NCBI GenBank assembly: GCA_020628175.1
Contig: JAHDFK010000016.1
Location: 1-29,839, forward strand
Length of the DNA stretch: 29,839 bases
Reading direction: 5' to 3'
DNA from: Wenyingzhuangia sp.
Lineage (GTDB): Bacteria > Bacteroidota > Bacteroidia > Flavobacteriales > Flavobacteriaceae
A program made the translations under genes and the position numbers. Positions 15,682 to 26,690 of the stretch are shown here, in pieces; positions within the stretch are counted from its first letter, which is position 1, and the number at the start of each line of letters is the position of its first letter. The notes under the pieces were generated by a model that saw only the letters and a program-made list of their open reading frames with translations, did no database searches and had not been told where the DNA came from.

Positions 15682-17091
15682 ATGAAAAATAAATACATAA
15701 ACTTAATCGATCAAACTTTTGATTTTCCGCAAGATGAATTTAAGGTAACAGAAAACAATACCCTTAACTTTCATGACATCGATTTACAACAACTGATTGA
15801 AGAACACGGAACTCCTTTAAAAATAACCTATTTACCTAAAATATCTAAAAACATACAACAGGTAAAACAATGGTTTCGCAATGCCATAAAAAAACACAAC
15901 TATCAAGGAGAATATCTTTATTCTTATTGCACCAAAAGCTCTCATTTTAAACATACTTTAGAAGAAGCTTTACAAAATAATATACACTTAGAAACATCTT
16001 CTGCCTTTGATATTGATATTGTAGAAAATTTAATAGATACTAAACAGCTAGATGAAAACTGCTACGTAATTTGTAACGGCTTTAAAAGAGAACAGTACAT
16101 TTTAAACATTGCCAACCTAATAAACAAAAAACATAAAAAATGTATTCCTATTATAGATAATTATGAGGAACTAGCTTTATTAGAAGAACAAATTAACACA
16201 AAATTTGATGTTGGTATCCGAATTGCTTCGGAAGAAGAACCTAAATTTCAATTTTATACCTCTAGGCTCGGAATTGGCTATAAAAACATTGTTCCTTTTT
16301 ATAAAAACCAAATCGAAAACAACTCGAATGTTAATTTAAAAATGCTCCATTTTTTTATTAATACTGGTATTAAAGACAATGCTTATTATTGGAATGAATT
16401 GCATAAATGTTTAAAGGTATATGTCGCACTAAAAAAGATTTGTCACTCTTTAGATTCGTTAAATATTGGTGGAGGCTTTCCTATAAAAACATCACTTGCT
16501 TTTGAGTATGATTACGAATATATGATTGATGAAATTGTAAATCAAATTAATATTGTTTGTAAAGAAGCACGTGTAGAAGTCCCTAATATTTTTACAGAAT
16601 TTGGAAGTTATACCGTTGGAGAAAGCGCAGCCAATTTTTACAAAGTTTTGTATCAAAAAAAGCAAAATGATCGAGAAAAATGGAACATGATTGATTCTTC
16701 TTTTATCACCACGTTACCAGATTCTTGGGCTATTAGCTCTAAGTTTATTTTATTACCAATTAACCGATGGAATGATACCTATGAACGTGTTTTATTAGGG
16801 GGACTAACCTGTGATAGTGATGATTATTACAACAGTGAACAGCACAGTAATGCTATTTACCTACCTGCTTACACCCCCGAAAAAACTTTATATATTGGCT
16901 TCTTTAATACAGGAGCTTATCAAGAATCTTTAGGTGGATTTGGTGGTTTACAACATTGTCTAATTCCACAACCAAAACAATTAATTCTAAATCGTGATAA
17001 AAATGGCAAGTTAATTACAACTGTCTTTAAGGAAAAACAAACTCACCAAGAATTTTTAAACATACTTGGTTATACCAATACACATAATTAA
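15682..17091 (+). CDS. Arginine decarboxylase, PLP fold-III, short form
   Basis: 469 residues. The PLP lysine is K85 in YLYSYCTKSSHF; LNIGGGFPIKTS binds the cofactor phosphate, IFTEFGSYTVGES follows, and GLTCDSDDYY near the C-terminus supplies the active-site Cys-Asp of ornithine/arginine decarboxylases. It is much shorter than classical SpeA (about 630 residues) and belongs to the form I know from Flavobacteria annotated as arginine decarboxylase. With the divergent agmatinase it would make agmatine and then putrescine, feeding the carboxyspermidine genes just upstream. Diaminopimelate decarboxylase is a less likely alternative because its signature motifs are missing. A 303-base leader with a hairpin precedes it. 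Confidence 0.85.
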   Translation: MKNKYINLIDQTFDFPQDEFKVTENNTLNFHDIDLQQLIEEHGTPLKITYLPKISKNIQQVKQWFRNAIKKHNYQGEYLYSYCTKSSHFKHTLEEALQNNIHLETSSAFDIDIVENLIDTKQLDENCYVICNGFKREQYILNIANLINKKHKKCIPIIDNYEELALLEEQINTKFDVGIRIASEEEPKFQFYTSRLGIGYKNIVPFYKNQIENNSNVNLKMLHFFINTGIKDNAYYWNELHKCLKVYVALKKICHSLDSLNIGGGFPIKTSLAFEYDYEYMIDEIVNQINIVCKEARVEVPNIFTEFGSYTVGESAANFYKVLYQKKQNDREKWNMIDSSFITTLPDSWAISSKFILLPINRWNDTYERVLLGGLTCDSDDYYNSEQHSNAIYLPAYTPEKTLYIGFFNTGAYQESLGGFGGLQHCLIPQPKQLILNRDKNGKLITTVFKEKQTHQEFLNILGYTNTHN

Positions 17092-17110
17092 AATTTAAAT
17101 ATGATAAATT

Positions 17111-17377
17111 ATGAAACGAATTATAATTGATCACACAAAAGTTACAGATGAAATTTTAAACCTTATCCTAGAAGAATACCCTGATGGATATACAGATAGA
17201 GATGTTATTAAATTTAAAAATCATAAAAACGAACAAATTGAAGCTTTAGAAATTCGTTGTAACGACGATATTTATCTAGTAAAAGTTGGATTAAGTTTAG
17301 ATAAAGTTATTGATAATTTTAACGAAGACATTCCTGAAGGTGAAACTGATAAAAATATAGCCAATGATAATGACTAA
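17111..17377 (+). CDS. Small conserved-looking protein of unknown function
   Basis: 88 residues, start ATG 17111, 19 bases after the arginine decarboxylase stop, so likely in the same transcript and ended by the terminator at 17376-17412. I do not recognise a named domain. The sequence has a basic N-terminus (MKRIIIDHTKVTD), a central part with alternating strand-like segments (DVIKFKNHKNEQIEALEIRC, DDIYLVKVGLSLDKVI) and a very acidic tail (NEDIPEGETDKNIANDND). No signal peptide, membrane segment or cysteine motif is visible. I recall similar short proteins in Flavobacteriaceae genomes but cannot assign a role. Confidence 0.75.
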   Translation: MKRIIIDHTKVTDEILNLILEEYPDGYTDRDVIKFKNHKNEQIEALEIRCNDDIYLVKVGLSLDKVIDNFNEDIPEGETDKNIANDND

Positions 17378-17412
17378 AAAAGAGGTTTCAAATAATTTGA
17401 AACCTCTTTTTT
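17376..17412. terminator. Bidirectional terminator, 17-bp stem
   Basis: AAAAAAGAGGTTTCAAA (17376-17392) and TTTGAAACCTCTTTTTT (17396-17412) form a perfect 17-bp stem with loop TAA. It overlaps the stop codon of the small unknown gene and lies just past the convergent PAP2 gene. Confidence 0.95.
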
Positions 17413-17413
17413 A

Positions 17414-17956
17414 TTAGAATTTATACGTGTAACTTATTTTAAAATCTTTTTTATACTTACCAAAAGCAAACGAAGTCGTTTGCTTTTTTTTATGTGTAAA
17501 AAGATAAGATGATAAGATTCCAATTCCTGCTCCAACAACCACATCTTCCACAAAATGTTTTTTAGCATGTACTCTACTAAACCCAGTATAAGCAGCTACA
17601 GTATAGGCAGGTATTCCATACTTCCAACCATATCTTTTTTGTATAAAAGCAGCACTCTGAAATGTTATAGATGTATGGGCCGATGGAAAAGATTTGAAAT
17701 TTTCTTTATTGGGACGTTCTTTCTTTATCAATTCTTTTAAGCCAAATGTTACTGCTGTATTTAGCAAAAACGACTTCCCAAACATATAGATTCCTTCTTT
17801 ATCTTTTTCTATAAGAGCTGTACTAAAGGCTACAACTGGTAATGAATAGAGTCCATAATCACCTATTTTTTCAATCCTAGATTGGGCTTTTACCTGAAAA
17901 CAGCAAAATAAAGCAATTAGTATATATGTCGATTTAAGCTTCTCCAACAGGACCAA
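17414..17956 (-). CDS. PAP2 family phosphatase, exported
   Basis: 180 residues (from 17956). The three PAP2 motifs are intact: K74-x6-R81-P82 (KELIKKERP), PSAH at 91-94, and SR-x5-H-x3-D (S127-R128, H134, D138). The N-terminus KLKSTYILIALFCCFQVKAQ is a signal peptide, so the enzyme acts in the periplasm or at the membrane, probably on lipid phosphates such as undecaprenyl pyrophosphate. There is no ATG near the N-terminus; the start must be TTG, either 17956 (MVLLEKLK) or 17947 (MEKLK). Both overlap the end of the DUF3467 gene (stop 17934), which implies translational coupling. The next ATG would remove the signal and part of the domain. Confidence 0.87.
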   Translation of the reverse strand: MVLLEKLKSTYILIALFCCFQVKAQSRIEKIGDYGLYSLPVVAFSTALIEKDKEGIYMFGKSFLLNTAVTFGLKELIKKERPNKENFKSFPSAHTSITFQSAAFIQKRYGWKYGIPAYTVAAYTGFSRVHAKKHFVEDVVVGAGIGILSSYLFTHKKKQTTSFAFGKYKKDFKISYTYKF

Positions 17957-18245
17957 AGTTTATAGGATAATCTGGCTGATCAAACTCTTTAATTTCACCC
18001 ACTTGAGATTCAAATCTATTGATATTATCTATTAAAGCCTGTGCAAGTCTTTTTGCATGTTGTGGCGTTAAAATAATTCGAGACTTTACTTTAGATTTTG
18101 GTGCTCCTGGCATAATATTTACAAAATCAACAACAAACTCTGAGTTTGAATGATTGATAATTGCCAAATTAGAATAAGTACCTTCTGCCATTTCTGGTGT
18201 TAACTCAATATTTATTTTCCCTTGCTGTTCTTCTGATTTCTCCAT
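17934..18245 (-). CDS. DUF3467 domain protein
   Basis: 103 residues, matching the short conserved DUF3467 family: INIELTPEMAEGTYSNLAIINHSNSEFVVDFVNIMPGAPKSKVKSRIILTPQHAKRLAQAL, then a variable tail. Function is unknown in the family. It lies 102 bases after rpoC on the same strand, beyond the rpoC terminator, and its 3' end overlaps the PAP2 start by up to 23 bases. No signal peptide or membrane segment. A possible promoter (TTG in the terminator T-run, 16 bases, TACTTTTA) lies upstream but fits the consensus loosely. Confidence 0.9.
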   Translation of the reverse strand: MEKSEEQQGKINIELTPEMAEGTYSNLAIINHSNSEFVVDFVNIMPGAPKSKVKSRIILTPQHAKRLAQALIDNINRFESQVGEIKEFDQPDYPINFGPVGEA

Positions 18246-18298
18246 GTTGTTCTATTTATGCTACCTTAAAAGTAAGCTTTATTTTTGAGGCAAAAAAA

Positions 18299-18324
18299 AA
18301 CGGATTCTAAAATTAGAATCCGTT
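18299..18324 (-). terminator. Terminator of the rpo operon
   Basis: A 12-bp perfect stem AACGGATTCTAA (18299-18310) / TTAGAATCCGTT (18313-18324); on the minus strand it is followed by a run of T, 23 bases past the rpoC stop. Confidence 0.92.
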
Positions 18325-18347
18325 CTTTTTATGAGTAGAGTACGAAA

Positions 18348-21300
18348 TTATTCTTCAATATTTCCTATACTCTCTTCTATTTCTTCTTTAGGACCAACAA
18401 TCATATTGTTATAAGACCTCATACCTGTACCAGCAGGAATTTTCTTACCAACAATTACATTCTCTTTCAATCCTTCTAAGTAATCAACTTTACCATTAAC
18501 AGCGGCTTCATTCAACACTTTCGTAGTTTCCTGGAACGATGCTGCCGAGATAAACGACTTCGTTTGTAACGAAGCTCTTGTAATACCTTGTAAAATTTGT
18601 TCTGCCGTTGCTGGCTTCGCATCTCTTGCTACTACAATTGCTTTGTCTTCACGAGTTAATCTAGAGTTTTCATCTCTTAACTGACGTGCAGAAATAATTT
18701 GACCTGCTTTAATTGTATCTGACGCACCTGCATCTTCCACAACTTTCATTCCGTAGATTTCATCGTTTTTCTCGATAAAGTCGTTTTTATGAACTAATGA
18801 ATTCTCTAAGAATAATGTATCTCCAGAATCAATAATTCTAACTTTACGCATCATTTGACGTACAACTACTTCGTAATGCTTGTCGTTAATTTTCACCCCT
18901 TGTAAACGGTAAACTTCTTGAATTTCGTTTACAATGTATTCTTGTACTTTAGAAGGACCTTGAATTCTCAAAATATCTTCTGGAGTAACAGAACCATCAG
19001 ATAAAGGCATACCTGCTTTAACGTAATCGTTTTCTTGTACTAAGATTTGGTTCGATAACTTGATTAAATATTTCTTAATATCTCCAAACTTAGACTCTAC
19101 AATGATCTCACGGTTACCACGCTTAATTTTACCAAAAGATACCACACCATCTGTTTCAGCAACTACTGCTGGATTTGATGGGTTACGTGCTTCAAACAAT
19201 TCTGTTACACGTGGTAAACCTCCTGTAATATCCCCAGCCTTTCCAGACTTACGAGGAATTTTAACTAACGTTTTACCTGTTTCTATAGCTTCTCCATTGT
19301 CTACCATTAAGTGAGCACCTAAAGGTAAAGAGTAAGAACGTAATGCATTACCATCAGCATCCTCAATAATTAACGTAGGAATCTTTTTCTTATCCTTAGA
19401 TTCTGTAATTACTTTTTCTTGGAAACCTGTTTGTTCATCAATTTCTACAGCGTAATTTACTCCTTGCTCTAAGTCTTGGAATACTACTTTACCTCCAAAT
19501 TCTGATACAATAACTCCGTTAAATGGATCCCATTGACAGATTGCATCTCCTTTGTTTATTGTAGTTTGACCGTTTACAAAAATGTAAGATCCATAAGGAA
19601 TTACAGTGTTACTTAAAACAGTTCCTATTTTATCATCTAAAATTTTAGCTTCAGCCGTACGAGAAATTACAATCTCTACATCCTCTCCTTGTGGATTTTT
19701 ACCTGGTACAGTTACTAAATCATCAATAACTAATTTACCGCTAAACTTAGCTGTTAACTTGTTATCTTCAGAAATGTTTCCGGCTACCCCTCCAACGTGG
19801 AATGTACGTAATGTTAACTGTGTACCTGGTTCTCCAATAGACTGTGCAGCGATAACTCCAACAGACTCTCCTATTTGGACCATGTTACGTGTAGACATTG
19901 ATTGACCGTAACATTTAGCACAAATACCTCGCTTCGTTTCACATGTTAATGGAGAACGAACTTCGACAGTATCCAATCCAGAAGCTTCAATAATTTCTGC
20001 TAATTCAGATGTAATTTCTGTACCTGCAGATACCAATACTTCGTGCTCTACAGGATCTTTAATATCGTGTAAAGCAACACGCCCTACAATACGCTCGCTT
20101 AAAGATTCTACAATTTCATCGTTTTTCTTTAATGGAGATACTTCTAATCCTCTTAACGTACCACAATCAAATTCGTTAATAATTACATCTTGTGCAACAT
20201 CAACTAAACGACGTGTTAAGTATCCTGCATCGGCAGTTTTTAAGGCCGTATCGGCAAGACCTTTACGGGCACCGTGCGTAGAAATAAAGTATTCTAAAAT
20301 TGATAAACCTTCCTTAAAGTTCGATAAAATTGGGTTTTCAATAATTTCTCCTCCAGATGCTGTAGATTTTTTCGGCTTCGCCATTAATCCACGCATACCT
20401 GTTAACTGTCTAATTTGCTCTTTAGAACCACGGGCTCCAGAATCAAGCATCATAAATACAGAGTTAAATCCTTGTTGATCTTCTCTTAAACGTTTCATCG
20501 ACAATTCTGTCAATTGGTTGTTTGTAGATCCCCAAATATCAATAACCTGGTTGTAACGTTCTTTGTTCGTTAACATACCCATGTTATAGTTTTGGATAAT
20601 AACGTCAACTTCAGCATTTGCATCAGCAATCATTTGCTTCTTTTCTGCTGGGATAATAATATCTCCTAATGAGAATGATAATCCACCGCGGAATGCAAAT
20701 CCAAATCCTAAGTTTTTAATATCATCTAAGAATTTACCTGTTGTAGGAATGTCAGTTGCTTTTAAAACTCCTGCAATAATTCCTCTTAAAGATTTCTTAG
20801 TTAATACTTCATTAATATATCCTGCTGCTGCTGGTACGTGTTCATTAAATAACACTCTACCCACAGTAGTTTCTATAATTTTTGTTACCTGCTCTCCGTT
20901 TTCATCAATATCTTGAGTTCTAACTTTAATACCAGCATTTAAGTCAATTGCCTTTTCGTTAAAAGCAATTGTTACTTCTTCTGGAGAATAGAACGTTAAA
21001 CCTTGTCCTTTTACCGTATAGTTTTCATCAGTAACACGTAATTTGGTCATGTAGTACAGACCTAATACCATATCCTGAGAAGGTACCGTAATTGGAGCAC
21101 CATTGGCTGGGTTTAAGATAGAGTGAGAACCTAACAATAACATTTGAGCTTCTAAAATAGCCTCAGGTCCTAATGGCAAGTGTACCGCCATTTGATCCCC
21201 ATCAAAATCGGCGTTAAATGCCGTACAAACTAATGGGTGTAATTGTATTGCTTTACCTTCTATTAACTTTGGCTGGAATGCTTGAATACCTAAACGGTGT

Positions 21301-22640
21301 AACGTAGGGGCACGGTTTAATAAAACTGGGTGTCCTTTAATTACATTTTCTAAAATATCCCAAACAACTGGCTCTTTCTTGTCTATTATTTTCTTAGCAG
21401 ATTTTACTGTTTTTACAACACCACGCTCAATCAACTTACGAATGATAAATGGTTTGTACAATTCAGCTGCCATATCTTTAGGCAATCCACACTCAGATAA
21501 TTTCATTGTAGGTCCAACAACAATTACCGAACGCGCAGAATAATCTACACGCTTACCAAGTAAGTTCTGACGGAAACGTCCTTGTTTACCTTTTAATGAG
21601 TCTGATAAAGATTTTAAAGGTCTGTTAGATTCTGTTTTTACTGCAGATGATTTACGTGTGTTATCAAATAATGAATCTACAGATTCTTGTAACATACGTT
21701 TTTCATTACGTAAAATTACCTCAGGTGCCTGAATTTCTACCAAACGCTTTAAACGGTTGTTACGTATAATTACACGACGGTATAAATCATTTAAATCTGA
21801 AGTTGCAAAACGACCTCCATCTAACGGTACTAATGGACGTAATTCTGGTGGAATTACCGGAATTGCCTTTAATATCATCCAAGAAGGACTGTTTTCTCTG
21901 TGCTTTTGAGACTCACGGAAAGCTTCCACAACATTCAAACGCTTTAAAGCTTCTGTTTTACGTTGTTTAGACGTTTCTGTGTTAGCTTTGTGTCTTAATT
22001 CGTAAGATAACGCATCTAAATCAATACGGTCTAACAATTCTATCAAACACTCAGCTCCCATTTTAGCAATAAATTTGTTTGGATCTTCGTCATCCAAATA
22101 TCTATTTTCTAATGGTACGGTCTCTAAAATATCTAAATACTCCTCTTCTGTTAAGAAGTCCATTTTTTGTAATGGAGTTCCATCCAACTGAGTCGCTGTT
22201 CCTGGTTGAATTACTACGTATCTCTCGTAGTATATAATCATATCTAACTTTTTAGAAGGTAACCCTAAAAGGTATCCCATTTTGTTAGGTAATGATCTAA
22301 AGTACCAGATGTGTGCAATTGGCACCACTAAATTAATGTGACCAACTCTATCTCTACGTACTTTCTTTTCTGTTACTTCTACACCACAACGATCACACAC
22401 GATACCTTTGTAACGAATTCTCTTGTACTTACCACAAGCACATTCGAAATCTTTTATAGGTCCAAAGATTCTTTCACAAAACAAACCATCTCTTTCTGGT
22501 TTGTGTGTACGGTAATTTATTGTTTCTGGTTTTAAAACTTCACCTGAAGAAGATTCTAAAATAGACTCTGGTGATGCTAAACCAATAGAAATTTTTTCAA
22601 ATTTCTTTTGTGTAGGGTTTTTATCGTTATTTCTTGCCAT
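18348..22640 (-). CDS. rpoC: RNA polymerase beta' subunit
   Basis: 1430 residues from ATG 22640 ([20 protein letters not shown]); the open frame extends 11 codons upstream without family-like sequence. The N-terminal zinc finger CACGKY...CDRCG lies near residues 65-85, the catalytic NADFDGDQM Mg-binding loop around 473-480, and the second zinc site [13 protein letters not shown] further on. The C-terminus ([29 protein letters not shown]) is complete. It is the largest subunit of the core enzyme, transcribed after rpoB across an 84-base spacer holding a long hairpin. Length and domain order are normal for Bacteroidota. No deviation in catalytic residues was seen. Confidence 0.98.
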   Translation of the reverse strand: MARNNDKNPTQKKFEKISIGLASPESILESSSGEVLKPETINYRTHKPERDGLFCERIFGPIKDFECACGKYKRIRYKGIVCDRCGVEVTEKKVRRDRVGHINLVVPIAHIWYFRSLPNKMGYLLGLPSKKLDMIIYYERYVVIQPGTATQLDGTPLQKMDFLTEEEYLDILETVPLENRYLDDEDPNKFIAKMGAECLIELLDRIDLDALSYELRHKANTETSKQRKTEALKRLNVVEAFRESQKHRENSPSWMILKAIPVIPPELRPLVPLDGGRFATSDLNDLYRRVIIRNNRLKRLVEIQAPEVILRNEKRMLQESVDSLFDNTRKSSAVKTESNRPLKSLSDSLKGKQGRFRQNLLGKRVDYSARSVIVVGPTMKLSECGLPKDMAAELYKPFIIRKLIERGVVKTVKSAKKIIDKKEPVVWDILENVIKGHPVLLNRAPTLHRLGIQAFQPKLIEGKAIQLHPLVCTAFNADFDGDQMAVHLPLGPEAILEAQMLLLGSHSILNPANGAPITVPSQDMVLGLYYMTKLRVTDENYTVKGQGLTFYSPEEVTIAFNEKAIDLNAGIKVRTQDIDENGEQVTKIIETTVGRVLFNEHVPAAAGYINEVLTKKSLRGIIAGVLKATDIPTTGKFLDDIKNLGFGFAFRGGLSFSLGDIIIPAEKKQMIADANAEVDVIIQNYNMGMLTNKERYNQVIDIWGSTNNQLTELSMKRLREDQQGFNSVFMMLDSGARGSKEQIRQLTGMRGLMAKPKKSTASGGEIIENPILSNFKEGLSILEYFISTHGARKGLADTALKTADAGYLTRRLVDVAQDVIINEFDCGTLRGLEVSPLKKNDEIVESLSERIVGRVALHDIKDPVEHEVLVSAGTEITSELAEIIEASGLDTVEVRSPLTCETKRGICAKCYGQSMSTRNMVQIGESVGVIAAQSIGEPGTQLTLRTFHVGGVAGNISEDNKLTAKFSGKLVIDDLVTVPGKNPQGEDVEIVISRTAEAKILDDKIGTVLSNTVIPYGSYIFVNGQTTINKGDAICQWDPFNGVIVSEFGGKVVFQDLEQGVNYAVEIDEQTGFQEKVITESKDKKKIPTLIIEDADGNALRSYSLPLGAHLMVDNGEAIETGKTLVKIPRKSGKAGDITGGLPRVTELFEARNPSNPAVVAETDGVVSFGKIKRGNREIIVESKFGDIKKYLIKLSNQILVQENDYVKAGMPLSDGSVTPEDILRIQGPSKVQEYIVNEIQEVYRLQGVKINDKHYEVVVRQMMRKVRIIDSGDTLFLENSLVHKNDFIEKNDEIYGMKVVEDAGASDTIKAGQIISARQLRDENSRLTREDKAIVVARDAKPATAEQILQGITRASLQTKSFISAASFQETTKVLNEAAVNGKVDYLEGLKENVIVGKKIPAGTGMRSYNNMIVGPKEEIEESIGNIEE

Positions 22641-22665
22641 GATTTCTTTTTTAGTCTTTAGTAGT

Positions 22666-22707
22666 AAGTACAAAGTTTTAAGCTTTAAGGCTTATTACTT
22701 TGTACTT
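22666..22707 (-). promoter_or_regulatory. Long hairpin in the rpoB-rpoC spacer
   Basis: Outer arms AAGTACAAAGT (22666-22676) / ACTTTGTACTT (22697-22707) make 11 perfect pairs, then a 2x2 T/T internal loop, then TAAGC (22679-22683) / GCTTA (22690-22694) with a 6-base loop. On the coding (minus) strand it ends 25 bases before the rpoC start and lacks a U-run, so it is more likely a processing or stability element than a terminator. Confidence 0.8.
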
Positions 22708-22724
22708 TTTACTTAATACTCTAG

Positions 22725-25700
22725 TTATTCTTCTAATCTTACGTCTAATCCTAAACCTTTCAATTCGTGCATTAACACGTTGAATGATTCTGGTAAACCT
22801 GGTTCTGGCATTGGCTCACCTTTTACGATTGCCTCGTAAGTTTTAGCTCTACCAATAACATCATCAGACTTCACTGTTAAAATTTCACGTAAAATACTAG
22901 ATGCTCCATAAGCCTCTAATGCCCAAACTTCCATTTCTCCAAAACGCTGACCTCCAAATTGAGCTTTACCTCCTAATGGCTGTTGTGTAATTAAAGAGTA
23001 TGGTCCAATAGAACGTGCGTGCATCTTGTCTTCAATCATGTGACCTAACTTAATCATATAAATGATACCAACTGTTGCTGGCTGATCAAAACGCTCTCCT
23101 GTTCCTCCGTCAAATAAGTACGTATGTCCAAATCTTGGAATTCCTGCTTCGTCTGTTAATGCATTAATTTGATCTAATTTTGCACCATCAAAAATTGGTG
23201 TTGCATATTTTTGATCTAATTTTTGACCTGCCCATCCTAATACAGTTTCGTAAATCTGTCCAATGTTCATACGTGATGGTACCCCTAATGGATTTAATAC
23301 AATATCTACCGGTGTTCCATCTTCTAAGAATGGCATTTCTTCTTGACGTACAATACGAGCAACAATACCTTTGTTACCGTGACGTCCTGCCATCTTATCT
23401 CCTACTTTTAACTTACGCTTTTTAGCAATGTATATTTTTGCTAATTTTAAGACACCTGCTGGTAATTCATCTCCTATAGTAATAGCAAATTTCTTACGTC
23501 TTAAGGCTCCTTGTAAATCACTTACTTTAATTTTGTAGTTGTGTATTAATTCAGCTACTAAATCATTTAAATGACTATCTGTTGTCCAAGATCCTTTTGT
23601 TAAGTGTGTAAAATCTGTAACAGAGTTTAACATTTTTAACGTGTACTTTTTACCTTTAGGGAATACTTCTTCTCCTAAATCATTTTGTACACCTTGCGAT
23701 GTTTTTCCAGAAATTAAAGCAAATAATTTTTCAATTAAGTTATCTTTTAAAGACTCAAAATCATGTGTAAATTGTGCTTCTAAAGATTCTATTAATTCTT
23801 TATCTCTAACTCTCTTAGATTTATCCTTAACAGCTTTCTTAAATAATTTCTTACCAATTACAACTCCTCTTAACGATGGAGATGCTTTTAAAGATGCATC
23901 TTTTACGTCTCCTGCTTTGTCTCCAAAAATGGCACGTAATAATTTTTCTTCTGGTGTCGGATCAGATTCTCCTTTTGGTGTAATCTTACCAATTAAGATA
24001 TCTCCAGGTTTTACCTCTGCTCCAATACGAATCATTCCGTTTTCATCTAAGTCTTTTGTAGCCTCTTCAGAAACGTTAGGAATGTCGTTTGTTAATTCTT
24101 CTGCTCCTAATTTCGTATCTCTAACATCTAAAGAATACTCATCAATATGGATAGAAGTAAATATATCTTCTCTTACAACTTTTTCAGATATTACAATCGC
24201 ATCCTCAAAGTTATACCCTTGCCAAGGCATAAAGGCAACTTTCATGTTACGTCCTAAGGCTAATTCACCTTTTTGCGTTGCATAACCTTCACACAATACT
24301 TGTCCTTCGTTAACTGTATCTCCAACTTTTACAATTGGCTTTAAGTTAATAGAAGTTCCTTGGTTTGTTTTTCTAAACTTAATTAAGTCGTAAGAAACTT
24401 CGTTAGAATCAAAACTTACAGAAGCTTCCTCCTCAGTTCTTTCGTAACGAATTGTTATTTTATTAGCATCAACATAAATAACCTCTCCTGTACCTTGCGC
24501 GTTGATTAAGATTCTAGAATCTTTTGCAACTCTACGCTCTAATCCTGTTCCTACAATAGGAGCTTCCGGACGTAATAATGGTACTGCCTGACGCATCATG
24601 TTCGATCCCATCAAGGCACGGTTGGCATCATCATGCTCTAAGAAAGGAATTAACGATGCAGAAATAGATGCTATCTGGTTTGGAGATACATCCATGTAGT
24701 TAATGTCTTGTGGCGTTACAACTGGATAATCAGCCTCTTCACGAGCAATAACTTTTTCTAAGTTAATTTGTCCATCATCTGCAATATCAATATTTGATTG
24801 TGCAAACTTCATCCCTTCTTCTTCTTCAGCACTTAAGTATGTTGGAGCGTCAACAATGTTCACTTTTCCATCATCTACTTTATGGTATGCCGTTTCTATA
24901 AATCCTAAATTGTTCACTTTTGCATATACTGCTAAAGATGAAATCAATCCAATGTTTGGACCTTCAGGAGTTTCAATAGGACACAAACGTCCGTAGTGTG
25001 TATAGTGAACATCACGAACCTCAAATCCTGCTCTTTCTCTAGATAAACCTCCAGGTCCTAAAGCTGATAATCTACGTTTGTGAGTAATCTCTGCTAACGG
25101 GTTGGTTTGATCCATGAACTGAGACAACTGGTTGGTTCCGAAAAATGAGTTTATTACAGAAGATAAAGTCTTCGCATTAATCAAATCAATAGGCGTAAAT
25201 ACCTCGTTATCACGAACGTTCATACGTTCTCTAATTGTACGTGCCATACGAGATAAACCAACACCAAACTGAGCTGCTAATTGTTCTCCAACGGTACGTA
25301 CACGTCTGTTAGATAAGTGATCAATATCATCAATCTCCGCTTTTGAGTTTACCAACTCAATTAAGTTTTTGATGATTGTAATAATATCGTTTTTAGTTAA
25401 AACTTTCGCGTCTAAAGACTCGTTTAATCCTAACTTTTTGTTCATTCTAAAACGTCCTACTTCACCTAAGTTGTAACGTTGCTCAGAGAAAAATAATTTT
25501 TCAATAATTCCTCTTGCAGTTTCCTCATCTGGCGGCTCAGCATTACGTAATTGTCTATATATATGCTCTACAGCTTCTTTTTCAGAGTTTGTAGGATCTT
25601 TTTGTAATGTGTTGTGGATAATTGCATAATCTCCACTTTGATTATCTTCTCTGTGTAATAAAATAGTTTTTACACCTGTTTCAACAATCTCTTCTACATG

Positions 25701-26537
25701 TTCTTTTTCTAAAATAGTGTCACGATCAAATACAATCTCGTTACGCTCTATAGATACAACTTCTCCAGTATCTTCATCAACAAAGTCTTCGAACCAAGTT
25801 CTTAATACACGAGCAGCTAATTTTCGTCCTAGTACTTTCTTTAATCCCGATTTAGAAACTTTAACTTCTTCTGCAAGGTCAAAAATCTCTAAAATGTCTT
25901 TATCTCTTTCGAAACCAATCGCACGGAATAAAGTAGTAACAGGTAATTTTTTCTTTCTATCAATGTAAGCATACATTACTTGATTGATATCGGTAGCAAA
26001 TTCAATCCAAGAACCTTTAAAAGGAATTACTCTTGCTGAATATAATTTTGTACCGTTTGCATGGAAAGATTGTCCAAAGAAAACCCCTGGTGAACGGTGT
26101 AACTGTGATACGATAACACGCTCAGCACCGTTAATTATAAATGTACCCGAATTTGTCATGTAAGGAACTGTACCTAAATATACATCCTGTACAATTGTTT
26201 CGAAATCCTCATGTTCAGGATCTGTACAATATAATTTTAATCTTGCCTTTAATGGTAAACTATAAGTCAATCCTCTTTCGATACACTCTTCTAGAGAGTA
26301 ACGTGGTGGATCTACAAAATAGTCTAAAAATTCTAACACAAAGTTGTTACGTGTGTCAGTAATTGGAAAATTGTCCATGAAAGTTTTGTACAAACCTTCA
26401 TCGCTTCTTTCGTCAGCCTTAGTTTTCAACTGGAAAAAGTCTTGGAAAGACTTAATCTGAATATCTAAAAAGTCCGGATATTCTGTACTTAGTTTGGCTG
26501 AAGCAAAGTTAACTCTTGTATTATTTTTCGTTGCCAA
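22725..26537 (-). CDS. rpoB: RNA polymerase beta subunit
   Basis: 1270 residues, complete from [16 protein letters not shown] to [12 protein letters not shown]. The rifampicin region reads [20 protein letters not shown] then [17 protein letters not shown], keeping the Asp, His and Ser of the usual resistance sites (E. coli D516, H526, S531), so the strain should be rifampicin-sensitive at the target. Conserved [44 protein letters not shown] and the C-terminal [23 protein letters not shown] motifs are present. It lies 153 bases after rplL, behind an attenuator-like hairpin, and precedes rpoC. Confidence 0.98.
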   Translation of the reverse strand: MATKNNTRVNFASAKLSTEYPDFLDIQIKSFQDFFQLKTKADERSDEGLYKTFMDNFPITDTRNNFVLEFLDYFVDPPRYSLEECIERGLTYSLPLKARLKLYCTDPEHEDFETIVQDVYLGTVPYMTNSGTFIINGAERVIVSQLHRSPGVFFGQSFHANGTKLYSARVIPFKGSWIEFATDINQVMYAYIDRKKKLPVTTLFRAIGFERDKDILEIFDLAEEVKVSKSGLKKVLGRKLAARVLRTWFEDFVDEDTGEVVSIERNEIVFDRDTILEKEHVEEIVETGVKTILLHREDNQSGDYAIIHNTLQKDPTNSEKEAVEHIYRQLRNAEPPDEETARGIIEKLFFSEQRYNLGEVGRFRMNKKLGLNESLDAKVLTKNDIITIIKNLIELVNSKAEIDDIDHLSNRRVRTVGEQLAAQFGVGLSRMARTIRERMNVRDNEVFTPIDLINAKTLSSVINSFFGTNQLSQFMDQTNPLAEITHKRRLSALGPGGLSRERAGFEVRDVHYTHYGRLCPIETPEGPNIGLISSLAVYAKVNNLGFIETAYHKVDDGKVNIVDAPTYLSAEEEEGMKFAQSNIDIADDGQINLEKVIAREEADYPVVTPQDINYMDVSPNQIASISASLIPFLEHDDANRALMGSNMMRQAVPLLRPEAPIVGTGLERRVAKDSRILINAQGTGEVIYVDANKITIRYERTEEEASVSFDSNEVSYDLIKFRKTNQGTSINLKPIVKVGDTVNEGQVLCEGYATQKGELALGRNMKVAFMPWQGYNFEDAIVISEKVVREDIFTSIHIDEYSLDVRDTKLGAEELTNDIPNVSEEATKDLDENGMIRIGAEVKPGDILIGKITPKGESDPTPEEKLLRAIFGDKAGDVKDASLKASPSLRGVVIGKKLFKKAVKDKSKRVRDKELIESLEAQFTHDFESLKDNLIEKLFALISGKTSQGVQNDLGEEVFPKGKKYTLKMLNSVTDFTHLTKGSWTTDSHLNDLVAELIHNYKIKVSDLQGALRRKKFAITIGDELPAGVLKLAKIYIAKKRKLKVGDKMAGRHGNKGIVARIVRQEEMPFLEDGTPVDIVLNPLGVPSRMNIGQIYETVLGWAGQKLDQKYATPIFDGAKLDQINALTDEAGIPRFGHTYLFDGGTGERFDQPATVGIIYMIKLGHMIEDKMHARSIGPYSLITQQPLGGKAQFGGQRFGEMEVWALEAYGASSILREILTVKSDDVIGRAKTYEAIVKGEPMPEPGLPESFNVLMHELKGLGLDVRLEE

Positions 26538-26630
26538 AGGTGAAAAAATTTAAGTGAATTAATAATTCTATTTTCTTTTTTAAGCTCTTTTTTTTGTGCG
26601 TAAAATAACAAAGTATGTAAACGCAAAAAA

Positions 26631-26668
26631 TGGTTTAGGTCTATCCTGCAAAGGAAAGACCTAAACCT
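26631..26668 (-). terminator. Attenuator-like terminator between rplL and rpoB
   Basis: GGTTTAGGTCT (26632-26642) / AGACCTAAACC (26657-26667) form an 11-bp stem, extended inward by TCC/GGA around a TGCAAA loop. On the minus strand ATTTTTTGCG follows, giving a U-run. It sits 24 bases after the rplL stop and 94 bases before rpoB, inside a continuous operon, as an attenuator that would lower rpoB/rpoC output relative to ribosomal proteins. Confidence 0.85.
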
Positions 26669-26690
26669 ATTTGGTTTGGTGTAGTAAGAA

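Noticed and set aside
23641..24285. A 214-codon plus-strand frame within rpoB
   Set aside because: Antisense to conserved rpoB sequence, with no start context or recognisable domain.
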